In this document: positions 33,969-44,357 of the stretch, piece by piece
How positions within the stretch are numbered: position 1 is the first letter of the stretch
Layout of the letters: every line of letters begins with the position of its first letter
NCBI GenBank assembly: GCA_963777625.1
Contig: CAVZRO010000015.1
Location: forward strand, 1 to 64,000
DNA length: 64,000 nucleotides
From: DATDIC01 sp963777625
Lineage (GTDB): Bacteria > Pseudomonadota > Alphaproteobacteria > Acetobacterales > Acetobacteraceae
Reading direction: 5' to 3'
Notes under the pieces: model-generated
What the model was told of the DNA's origin: nothing
The model's input: only the letters and a program-made list of their open reading frames with translations
The model's database searches: none
Position numbers and translations under genes: made by a program

Positions 33969-34020
33969 GGTTAGAGAGCGCCCCCTCTCCCTGCCCCCTC
34001 CCGCAAGGGGAGCGCGACCA

Positions 34021-35134
34021 TCAAGCCAGGCCGTAAAACGCCAGTGCGTTGTCGCGGAAAATCTTCTGCCGGCCTGCCTCGGGCAGCGTGACCTTGAACG
34101 CGTAGCGGGGGTCATCCTGGTCCCAGTGCGGATAGTCGGTGGAGAACATCACACGGTCCCAGCCGATCCACTCCAGCGTGGCCAGCATATCGTCCGTCCG
34201 CTCCGGCTCCTCGATCGGCTGCGTGGTGACCCAGACATGGTCCCGGATATATTCGGACGGCAGCCGTTTCAGGTGCGGCACCTCCTCGCGCAACCGCTGC
34301 CAGTGCTTGTCCAGCCGCCAGGTCAGCGCCGGCATCCACGCAAAGCCACCCTCCACCAGCACCACACGGAGGTTCGGAATACGCTCGAACACGCCTTCGC
34401 ACACCAGGCTGGTGACCAGCGCCTCCATGCTCTGGCAGTAGGACGGGTGTTCCTCGTGATAGTACCGAGGGCCAGCCGCCGCCGGTGGATGGGTGGCCGT
34501 TGGTGCCGCCTAGATGCAGCGCGATGGGGAACCCGTTGGCGGCGCACGCCTCCAGGATCGGCCAGTAGCGGCGCCGCCCGAGCGGCTCCAGGCTACGCGG
34601 CGGGATCTGCACCTGCACAAAGCGTTGGTCGCCTGCCCGCCGCTCGATCTCGGCGATCGCCGCCTCGCTGTGCTCCAGCGGGATTTGCACCGAGCCCTTC
34701 AGCCGCGGCTCGCGGTCGGACCAGGCGGCGGCCTGCCAGTCATTGACGGCGGTGCACATGGCGGCACCAAACTCGACGTTCCGCTCATCGGAGCAGCGGC
34801 CCACCAGCGGCAGCATCACCCCGTGACTGGCGCCAAATGCGTCCAGCAACTGCGTGCGCAGGAAATCCAGATCGGAGCCAGGGATATTCCCGTTAGGTGG
34901 CCACGAATCCAGCCGCATGCCCACCTGCGGCGACATGCGCGGATAGTTGGCGGTGTGCGCCAGCGCCTGCCGCGTCCGTCCGCCGAACATCGCCTTGTGC
35001 TTGCGCCAGCGCTCCGGCAGGAACGCATCCAGCTCCGCGCCCGTTGCCGGATAAACATGCACGTCGCAATCGACGTAACCGAGCAGGGTCTGTGTCGAAG
35101 CGTCGGGGCTGCGATCGAGGACGGTGACGTTCAT
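34021..35134 (-). CDS. Amidohydrolase_2-family protein, frameshifted near 34468
   Basis: The N-terminal two-thirds runs from 35134 (MNVTVLDRSPDASTQ, metal motif GYVDCDVHVYP) to ALHLGGTNGHPSTGGGWP. It then continues in another frame as YYHEEHPSYCQSMEALVTSLV and ends with MFSTDYPHWDQDDP and DNALAFYGLA. Deleting one base near 34465-34471 restores a single frame of about 370 residues. The product resembles its upstream neighbour (35139-36209) and the amidohydrolase at 3658. Likely cytoplasmic metal-dependent hydrolase or decarboxylase. Confidence 0.85.
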
Positions 35135-35138
35135 CGTC

Positions 35139-36209
35139 TTACTCCTTCAAACGCGCGTAGGTTTCGAGCGGATTGTCGAACAGCATCTTGTGGACGAGCG
35201 ATTCCGGCAAACCATCCGGCACGGCGTCTGTCCCATCATAGTGCCAGTGCGGGTAGTCGGTTGAGAACAGAAACATGTCCTCGCAGCCGATTTCCTCGAT
35301 GACGCGGTGAAGCTGGTTGCCTTCGGGCGGCGCATCGAAGGGCTGGATCGTCACGCGCACATGCCGGCGAGCCGTCTCCGCAGGAGACATCTTGTTCCAC
35401 GGCACTTCCGGCCGCATCGCTCGCCATGTCTTGCTGACCCGCCACATCCAGCCGGGGAGCCAGGTAACCCCGGATTCCATCAGCACGACCTTGAGGCGGG
35501 GGAATTCAACGAACACGCCCTCCGTGATCAAGGAGTTCAGGGCCCCGGCAAATCCCTGGGCCTGCGCCACGTAGTCTTCCAGATAATAGGACGGCCAGCC
35601 GATGGAGGTCGGCGCATGCCGGAAGCTGCTGCCGGCGTGGATATTGATTGCAAGCCCGTGGCGTTCGGCGGCGCGATAGATCGGCCAGTTCTGCCGCCGA
35701 CCCAGAGGCAATTCGGCCATCGCCAGCAACAACACACCGACAAAACGTTTGTCACCGGCGAGCCGTTCGATTTCCTGCGCCGCCAGTTCGGCGCTGTGCA
35801 CGGGTACGGTGATGGAGGCGCGCAGACGGTTGTCGCGGCTCAGCCATTCGGCGGCGAGCCAGTCGTTTGTGGCACGACAGAGCGCAGCGGCCAGGTCTTC
35901 GCTGAACATCACCTGGGCGCCATGGATGATGTTGCAGATGGCATAACGGGTACCAAACGCATCGAGCGCCTGAGTGCGTAGCAGCTCAAAATCGGTGCCG
36001 GGCTTGCCCTTGGCGGGCCGCCAGTCGGGCCGGCCACTGAGCGGCGACCCAGGGGGATAGGCGCCGGTATCGAGATTGTCGCGGTCCAGCCCGCGCATCA
36101 GCACGATCTCACGCCAGTAATCATCCAGGTACGGAACCAGCACGTCCGTGCCTAGAAGGGCCGGGTGTATGTCACAATCGATCGCGCCGGGTGCGGGGGT
36201 GGTCACCAC
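35139..36209 (-). CDS. Amidohydrolase_2-family protein
   Basis: 356 residues, intact. N-terminal metal motif AIDCDIHPALLGTD, mid-protein INIHAGSSFRHAP and VVLMESGVTWLPGWMWR, and the C-terminal LFSTDYPHWHYDG with the conserved metal Asp. It heads a leftward unit with a second amidohydrolase (4 nt away) and the Rieske gene. Paralogues side by side may form a heteromer or act on successive substrates. Confidence 0.9.
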   Translation of the reverse strand: MVTTPAPGAIDCDIHPALLGTDVLVPYLDDYWREIVLMRGLDRDNLDTGAYPPGSPLSGRPDWRPAKGKPGTDFELLRTQALDAFGTRYAICNIIHGAQVMFSEDLAAALCRATNDWLAAEWLSRDNRLRASITVPVHSAELAAQEIERLAGDKRFVGVLLLAMAELPLGRRQNWPIYRAAERHGLAINIHAGSSFRHAPTSIGWPSYYLEDYVAQAQGFAGALNSLITEGVFVEFPRLKVVLMESGVTWLPGWMWRVSKTWRAMRPEVPWNKMSPAETARRHVRVTIQPFDAPPEGNQLHRVIEEIGCEDMFLFSTDYPHWHYDGTDAVPDGLPESLVHKMLFDNPLETYARLKE

Positions 36210-36341
36210 CTTGTCTCCATGTCGATGGGAAGATACGGCGGGGTGGAGACGGGGTCAAAAGAGGTCAAGGGAATTTAGGGAAAGATTAAAGCCCTCGCCC
36301 GCAAACAGCTCCGGATGCAACCCTCGTCCGCGTGACCCTTC

Positions 36342-37259
36342 TTGCATATCGGTATTATCGTTCCAGCCTATAACGCCGTCAGATGGATCGAAGATTGCAT
36401 CCGATCGGTCCTGGCGCAGACACATGATAACTGGACGGCGGTGATCGTGGACGATGGCTCCACTGACCATACTGCCGCACTCGTCACCGGTTGCCGTGAT
36501 CCACGTCTCCGCTTGATCCGTCAGGACAATGCGGGCGTCTCGGCGGCGCGCAACCGCGGCGTGGCGGAGCTTCCGGCGATTGACGCGCTACTGTTCCTGG
36601 ATGCTGACGACTGGCTGGCGCCCGACGCGCTGGCGCGGATGACAGAGGCACTGGACAGGAACCCCACCTCCGTCGCCGCCACCGGGCCATGTGCCTTCGT
36701 GCCGGAAGGCGCGGTTCCCGACGCCCGCCCGCACCGCATCAAGCGCCCGTCCGCTGGCGATTTGTTTCCGACTCTGCTGGAGCGGAATCTGTTTGCCAAT
36801 GGTGGACACCTCCTGATCCGCCGTGCCGCGGCTGATCGCGCGGGTCGGTTTCGCACCGACCTGACGTTTGGAGAGGATTGGGAATATTGGACGCGGCTTG
36901 CCGCGCTGGGCACGATCGCCGCCGTCCGCGGGCGACCGATGCTGTTCGTCCGCGAACGCCGGGAGGGTGCCTATCTGCGACAGGCGCTCGACCTTGGATC
37001 GTTTCTTCGTTGCACAGCGGCCATTTTCGAAAATCCTGCTATAATCCAACGATATGGGCGCGATCGCGCGCAGCGGCTCGAATCCTGCGCGCGGGCGGAA
37101 ACGATGTGGGTATTCGGCCGCGCGCTGGTGCGCCAAGGCCACCACCGCGACGGCCTGCATGCGCTGCGCCGATCCGTGGCCCACAAACCATCACCGAAGC
37201 GCCTAGGGCTGCTGGCATTGGCGCATTTCCATGGGTTTCGCCGGCTACCGCCGGCCTGA
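36342..37259 (+). CDS. Family 2 glycosyltransferase
   Basis: 305 residues from TTG 36342, the only plausible start (an upstream in-frame ATG runs into TGA). GT-A fold landmarks: IGIIVPAYNAVRWIEDCI, VIVDDGSTDHT, NAGVSAARNRG and the metal-binding DADD region LFLDADDWLAPDAL. Inverting transferase using a nucleotide sugar; acceptor unknown. It stands alone, divergent from the amidohydrolase unit and 87 nt before maeB. Confidence 0.88.
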   Translation: MHIGIIVPAYNAVRWIEDCIRSVLAQTHDNWTAVIVDDGSTDHTAALVTGCRDPRLRLIRQDNAGVSAARNRGVAELPAIDALLFLDADDWLAPDALARMTEALDRNPTSVAATGPCAFVPEGAVPDARPHRIKRPSAGDLFPTLLERNLFANGGHLLIRRAAADRAGRFRTDLTFGEDWEYWTRLAALGTIAAVRGRPMLFVRERREGAYLRQALDLGSFLRCTAAIFENPAIIQRYGRDRAQRLESCARAETMWVFGRALVRQGHHRDGLHALRRSVAHKPSPKRLGLLALAHFHGFRRLPPA

Positions 37260-37346
37260 GGCGAGGCCGCCGCGGCGGCTCGGCTTCCCTCTTTCGCCCC
37301 CGCGTCGCATGATACCCGTCAATTTGACGCTCCGGGGGAACATCCA

Positions 37347-39629
<2,283 letters not shown>

Positions 39630-39769
39630 GCCGTCGGGAAGATGGCGTACGGCACCTGTTAATCACAAGTAACCGATTTAGCGCGGCCGGAGCGAAATAC
39701 ATCGTGACGGTTTTGCGCCAGAGGTAATAGCGTGATCATGCAATAAAAAACCGGAACGGGAGAAAACCA

Positions 39770-40762
39770 ATGCGTAGGCGATCTATTTTGCGCGCGGGAG
39801 CGGTTGGTCTGGTCGGCACCTTCGCTATATCACGAGGCTTGCGAGCCAAAGTGACTGCCACTTTCGCGTCTGTGAATACCGCGGCCTATATCAATCCACG
39901 CATGCAGATGCGGTTTATTGAAGAGGTCCGACAGCGGTCCAACGGCGATATTGATATAAACTGGGTCGGCAGCGGACAGTTAGGTGGACTGAAAGAGAAC
40001 CTGGAAGCGATCATTGGCGGCAACCTGGAGTTCTGTGGCGTCGCGAACGCCAATCTCGGCCCGCTTTATGCGCCGGCGCAGATATTCGATCTGCCATTCG
40101 TATTCCGTACGACAGATCACATGGTGCGTGTCACACGTGGACCGATCGGTCAGGCGGTCTGGGACGCGATCGAGAAAAAGACCGGCATAAAGCTCATCAT
40201 GCTTGGGCTGCCGGATGGTGCTCGTTCTGTGTGGAACTCGAAGCGCCCCGTCCATTCACCTGCCGATCTGAAGGGGCTCAAGATCCGCGTGATCGAGGCG
40301 CCGATGATGATCGACACCTTCGTCGCGCTAGGAGCCATTCCGGCACCAATGGCTTCGACCGAGGTTTACATGGCTGCGCGCCAGGGTGTGATCGACGGTG
40401 CCGAATGGAGCCCGTTGGGCATGATAGAGCAGAAATCATACGAGGAGGCCAAGTATTACACATTGACCGAACACCTCAATTCTCCCGGCTCAGTGGCTAT
40501 GAGTGCCGCATGGTTCAATTCGCTGTCGCCAGCAGATCAGGAGATCATACTGGCAGCCGCGGATCATGCTCGTTCGTGGTTTGATGAAAACTTCGCCAAG
40601 GAGGAAGATGCTGCTTTGGTGGAGGTCAAACAAAAAGGCATGGATGTGATCGAGCATCCCGACAAGCAGCCGTTCATCGCGGCGGTGAAACCCGTGTACG
40701 GGAAATATGCCGCGCAGGTTGGCGGCGCAGACAAGATCAAGATGATCCAAGACGTTCAGTGA
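39770..40762 (+). CDS. TRAP transporter substrate-binding protein (DctP-like)
   Basis: 330 residues with a basic N-terminus and hydrophobic signal (RRRSILRAGAVGLVGTFAIS). TRAP landmarks: GSGQLGGLKENLEAIIGG, FVFRTTDHM, the carboxylate-binding region SVWNSKRPVHSPADLKGLKI (conserved Arg at the loop) and EVYMAARQGVIDGAEW. It binds an organic acid in the periplasm. The stop overlaps the DctQ start (GTGA). A 140-nt gap separates it from maeB. Confidence 0.93.
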   Translation: MRRRSILRAGAVGLVGTFAISRGLRAKVTATFASVNTAAYINPRMQMRFIEEVRQRSNGDIDINWVGSGQLGGLKENLEAIIGGNLEFCGVANANLGPLYAPAQIFDLPFVFRTTDHMVRVTRGPIGQAVWDAIEKKTGIKLIMLGLPDGARSVWNSKRPVHSPADLKGLKIRVIEAPMMIDTFVALGAIPAPMASTEVYMAARQGVIDGAEWSPLGMIEQKSYEEAKYYTLTEHLNSPGSVAMSAAWFNSLSPADQEIILAAADHARSWFDENFAKEEDAALVEVKQKGMDVIEHPDKQPFIAAVKPVYGKYAAQVGGADKIKMIQDVQ

Positions 40763-41319
40763 CGCGGATCGAAACACCGGAGTCGGTCGTGGACCTGGCC
40801 AAGGAAAGCCGGTCAACTCCGCAATTTGGGTTCGGCGGGATGGCTTCGTTGGTGCTGCGTTGGTCGGACCGATTGTTCCTCAGCCTGGCTGGCGGCCTGT
40901 CGGCGATTTACCTGGTCGCCATAGCACTCGGCGTGTTCTATCGATACGTACTTGAGCTGCCGCTGGCCTGGACGGAGGAACTCGCGGAGTACCTGTTCGT
41001 CTGGTCGGCTTTCCTGGCGGCTGCTGTCAGCGTCGGGCGCGGCGACCAGTTCGTCGTCCCGCTGCTGATCGAGCACCTTTCATCGAAAGCGCGGCGGGTA
41101 CTTCGCATCGCCATCGATCTGCTGGAGCTGGGGTTCGCTATCGTCATGATCCGGTTCGGGTTCCAGATGGCGAACCGGATGATGATGGCGCGTTCCCCGG
41201 TGCTGCCCATACCACAAGGCGTCGCATATCTCGTGATTCCGATTGCGGGCCTCTACATGGCTGTGCACCTTACCTGTCGCCTTGTCGTGCCGGGCATCCG
41301 AAGCGATGCTCAATGGTAG
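40759..41319 (+). CDS. TRAP transporter small permease (DctQ-like)
   Basis: 186 residues from GTG 40759. Four predicted membrane segments, starting LFLSLAGGLSAIYLVAIALG; the DctQ-typical WTEELAEYLFVWSAFLAAAV lies between the second and third. It is the small membrane subunit of the sodium-driven TRAP importer. It overlaps dctM by 7 nt and dctP by 4 nt. Confidence 0.92.
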   Translation: MTRIETPESVVDLAKESRSTPQFGFGGMASLVLRWSDRLFLSLAGGLSAIYLVAIALGVFYRYVLELPLAWTEELAEYLFVWSAFLAAAVSVGRGDQFVVPLLIEHLSSKARRVLRIAIDLLELGFAIVMIRFGFQMANRMMMARSPVLPIPQGVAYLVIPIAGLYMAVHLTCRLVVPGIRSDAQW

Positions 41320-42605
41320 CGGCCATCCTGTTCGGCACGATGCTGTTGCTGTTCGCACTCAGTGTGCCGATACCGGCGGCGCTGGCGGTCGCGGCGATGG
41401 CGGCTATTCAGGACTTCGGACATGTAAGCTTCGGTGTGTTGATCCAGCGGATGTTCTTCGGGCTGGACGTGTTCGTCATACTCGCCGTCCCGTTGTTCAT
41501 TTTCCTCGGCGAGTTGATGCTGGCCGCGAAGATCACGGATCGGCTGGTCGAGTTCACCCAGGCCTTCGTCGGGCGCCTGCCGGGTGGCCTTGGGCAGGTA
41601 GCGGTTGTCTCCAACATGCTCATGGCCGGCATCTCGGGTTCCGGAACAGCGGACGCCGCGGCGACTGGTGTCGTCCTGGTACCGGCTATGGCACGGGCAG
41701 GCTACGGGCGTGGCCTGGCGGCGGCGCTGGTGGGTGCGGCGGCGACCATCGGGCCGATTTTTCCGCCAAGCATCATCATGATCGTCTATGCGTCGGTCGC
41801 CGGAGTTTCCATTGCCCGGATGTTCGTGGCCGGCTTGCTGCCCGGATTGCTCATGGGCGTGGCCTTGATGGTGCTCATCGGGCTCATCGCCCGCCGCCAG
41901 AGAATCGGCGCGGATGGCCCACCGCTCGCGATTCGGACCATGGTGACCGCCACGCGGCGGGCAGTGCTGGTGCTGGTGATGCCCCTGCTCGTCATAGGCG
42001 GCATTCTCGGGGGCGTCTTCACGCCGACAGAGTCCGCCAGCGTAGCGTGCGTGTATGCCCTCATTCTCGCGCTGCTGGTCTTTAGGACAGTCCGCCTCCG
42101 CGAACTGCCGACATTGTTCGGGAACGCCGCCCTGACCACGGGAAAGGTGATGTTCGTGCTGGCCACGGCGTCGGCTTTTTCGTGGATTCTCGCGCGCGCG
42201 GATGCGCCGCGCCAGCTTGCAGCACTGCCGATGTTCTCCGGGCATGCCGCTCCTTGGGTCATAATGACTGGGCTTGACGTTTTGATGCTGCTGCTCGGCT
42301 GCGTCATGGAGGCGATCCCGATCCTGCTGATCATCGTGCCGATGATTATGCCGATCGCCGTGAAGGCAGGTATCGATCCGATCTATCTCGGCGTCGTCAT
42401 GGCCGCCAACCTGTCGATCGGGTTGGTCACCCCGCTGATCGGATCGGTCACTTTCGTGATGTGCGGAATCAGTCGCGTTCCGTTACTCGAGTTCGGCCGT
42501 CAATCGCTGCCGTTCGTGGCGGTGCTGATCATCGGGCTTCTCATCATCACATACATCCCGCAGTTGTCGCTCTTCCTCCCAAACCTGCTACTGGCACCAG
42601 AATGA
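41313..42605 (+). CDS. TRAP transporter large permease (DctM-like)
   Basis: 430 residues, about 12 hydrophobic segments. Landmarks: VPLFIFLGELMLAAKITDRL, GISGSGTADAAATG, GPIFPPSIIMIVYASVAGVS and GLVTPLIGSVTFVMCGI. It is the solute-conducting subunit of the TRAP system. Its stop overlaps the start of the following SDR gene, so transport and oxidation of the imported acid may be coupled. Confidence 0.95.
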   Translation: MVAAILFGTMLLLFALSVPIPAALAVAAMAAIQDFGHVSFGVLIQRMFFGLDVFVILAVPLFIFLGELMLAAKITDRLVEFTQAFVGRLPGGLGQVAVVSNMLMAGISGSGTADAAATGVVLVPAMARAGYGRGLAAALVGAAATIGPIFPPSIIMIVYASVAGVSIARMFVAGLLPGLLMGVALMVLIGLIARRQRIGADGPPLAIRTMVTATRRAVLVLVMPLLVIGGILGGVFTPTESASVACVYALILALLVFRTVRLRELPTLFGNAALTTGKVMFVLATASAFSWILARADAPRQLAALPMFSGHAAPWVIMTGLDVLMLLLGCVMEAIPILLIIVPMIMPIAVKAGIDPIYLGVVMAANLSIGLVTPLIGSVTFVMCGISRVPLLEFGRQSLPFVAVLIIGLLIITYIPQLSLFLPNLLLAPE

Positions 42606-43351
42606 ACAATTTCGATCTCACGGGGCGTGTCGCGCTGGTCACCGGTGGGGGCACCGGGATCGGTTTAGGCATTGCACGAGGCTTGGCCGAAGCGGGTGCC
42701 AAACTGGTGCTGGCCGGCCGGCGGCTGGACGTCGTTCAGGCAGCCGCGACAGCACTTTCGGCAGCCGAGGGTGTGGCGCTCGATGTCACCCATCGAGGCT
42801 CAATCGACGCGGTCATAGCGGATGTCGAGCAACGGCACGGTCGGGTAGATATTCTGGTCACCAGTGCCGGGACCAATCGGCGGCTGCCGACGCTTGAGTA
42901 TGACGAGGCGAGTTGGGACGCGGTGATCGACACGAATTTGAAAGGAGCCTTTTTCTGTGCGCAGAGTGCCGCGCGGGTGATGAAGGCGAATGGCTGGGGT
43001 CGTATTCTTCACGTGGGTTCGGTGGCGGCGACTCTGGCTTCGTCGTTGCAGAGCGGGTATTGCGCCAGCAAGGCTGGACTGGTCCAGCTCAACAAGGTCA
43101 TGGCGATCGAACTGGCGCCGTTCGGCATCACGTCGAACGTGTTGTCCCCCGGTCCCTTCCGAACGCCCCTCAGCGAACGGCTTTTCGCCGATCCGCACTG
43201 GCTGGCGACGGTGTTGAATCGTGTACCAATCGGGCGAGCAGGCGTATTGGAGGATTTAGCGGGACTTGCCGTCTTCCTGGTGTCGCCTGCTGCCGCATTC
43301 CTCACCGGACAGAATGTCAACCTCGATGGTGGCCTAAGCACGGGGGTATGA
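42602..43351 (+). CDS. Short-chain dehydrogenase/reductase linked to the TRAP operon
   Basis: 249 residues from ATG 42602 (MNNFDLTGRVALVTGGG). Classical SDR: TGGGTGIGLGIA, VTSAGTNR in place of NNAG, Ser in LHVGSVAATLAS, YCASKAG and the C-terminal LTGQNVNLDGG. It resembles the SDR at 25332 in its opening (FDLTGRVA). The ATGA overlap with dctM places it in the dctPQM operon, so its substrate is probably the imported hydroxy- or keto-acid. Confidence 0.92.
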   Translation: MNNFDLTGRVALVTGGGTGIGLGIARGLAEAGAKLVLAGRRLDVVQAAATALSAAEGVALDVTHRGSIDAVIADVEQRHGRVDILVTSAGTNRRLPTLEYDEASWDAVIDTNLKGAFFCAQSAARVMKANGWGRILHVGSVAATLASSLQSGYCASKAGLVQLNKVMAIELAPFGITSNVLSPGPFRTPLSERLFADPHWLATVLNRVPIGRAGVLEDLAGLAVFLVSPAAAFLTGQNVNLDGGLSTGV

Positions 43352-43411
43352 ACCGGTTGGCTGAGGCTGTGGGCCGGCAACGCGAATTAAGCCTCGGCTG
43401 TCTCTAACTTC

Positions 43412-43759
43412 CTATTTCGCCGGCGCCACTGCGATCATCTGGCCAACAAGGAACTGCCCCCGATAGTGCCGATCCCATTGATCGAACCAGTTGCCCCAGA
43501 GTAGCTGTTCGCGGCGGTGCGCTGTGTGCTCTCGCCATCTGTCGGCTTGCCTGTCCGCCTCATCACGTGATTCGAGGCGTGCCGGCCAGATGCGCTTCCC
43601 TCCGACCCACCGGCTCGGGAACCCGCCATCGCGGCGATGTGTGGTCGGGCTTGTGTAAGCGGCCGAGGCCCGGGGAGGAGCACCAGCCGCAAATGTGCTG
43701 GTGGCAAACCCGGGTAGCAGCAGTGCGGCGCTCCCCAGAATCCTCATCATCCGTCGCAT
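43412..43759 (-). CDS. Small secreted protein of unknown function
   Basis: 115 residues from ATG 43759 (MRRMMRILGSAALLLPG). The signal peptide probably ends near TFAAG. The mature part is Arg/Trp-rich and ends RRDGGFPSRW ... LLWGNWFDQWDRHYRGQF. No family recognised. It stands alone between the TRAP-linked SDR and the rne leader. Signal peptide and neighbour-like codon use support it. Confidence 0.55.
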   Translation of the reverse strand: MRRMMRILGSAALLLPGFATSTFAAGAPPRASAAYTSPTTHRRDGGFPSRWVGGKRIWPARLESRDEADRQADRWREHTAHRREQLLWGNWFDQWDRHYRGQFLVGQMIAVAPAK

Positions 43760-44357
43760 GGCGGCATTCCCACATTCTGACGGAACGGCAAGGCGCCGGG
43801 GTGGCCTGGGGTGCCGTGCCTGGGCCCGCCTGTCGCCGGCGTCCACTGGAAAGCTTGCGGCGCGCCCGGCTTTGCTGCATATCCTGGCTGCTCCGGTGAC
43901 GAGATCAGGGGAACGCGATTGCCGCGCCCCTCCTGGCCGTGCTGGCGAAGGCGGGGAAGTACCCCTGGCGAATGTGCCCGACGGAATGGATCCGGGCTTG
44001 TTTGCCTTCGCCGTCATGGCCGCCGCCGGATGCAGCCGCAGGCCGCGCAATGGAGTTCGCGTCTGCTGGGCGGCTGACTGACAACGTCCAGGCGGGGCGG
44101 TGTTCCGGATCGGGACGCGCTCACGCGACAGGGGTTACGACGCCCGATTGATGAGTTTGCGATGATCCGCACAGAGCCAGCCAACTGCAAGCCCGCACGC
44201 ACGGGGCCACATGGTCCCACGCGGCGTCAGGCCGCGGCTGGCGCTGCTCTGTCCCGTACGGACTGCCCCACTTTCACAATCCTATTCCGCCGCCCGCCGG
44301 CGAGCGCCCGGGGCCGGGCGCGCCAGGTCGAGGCGGTGTACCGGAGTTCACGACTAC
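43760..44357 (+). other. Long upstream region of rne
   Basis: About 600 bp with no supported gene. The open frames crossing it have no domain character or Shine-Dalgarno. A short hairpin (GGGCCACATGGTCCC near 44202-44216) and GC-rich palindromic stretches are present. Long structured leaders occur upstream of rne in other bacteria, where RNase E controls its own mRNA; whether that holds here cannot be seen. Confidence 0.4.
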
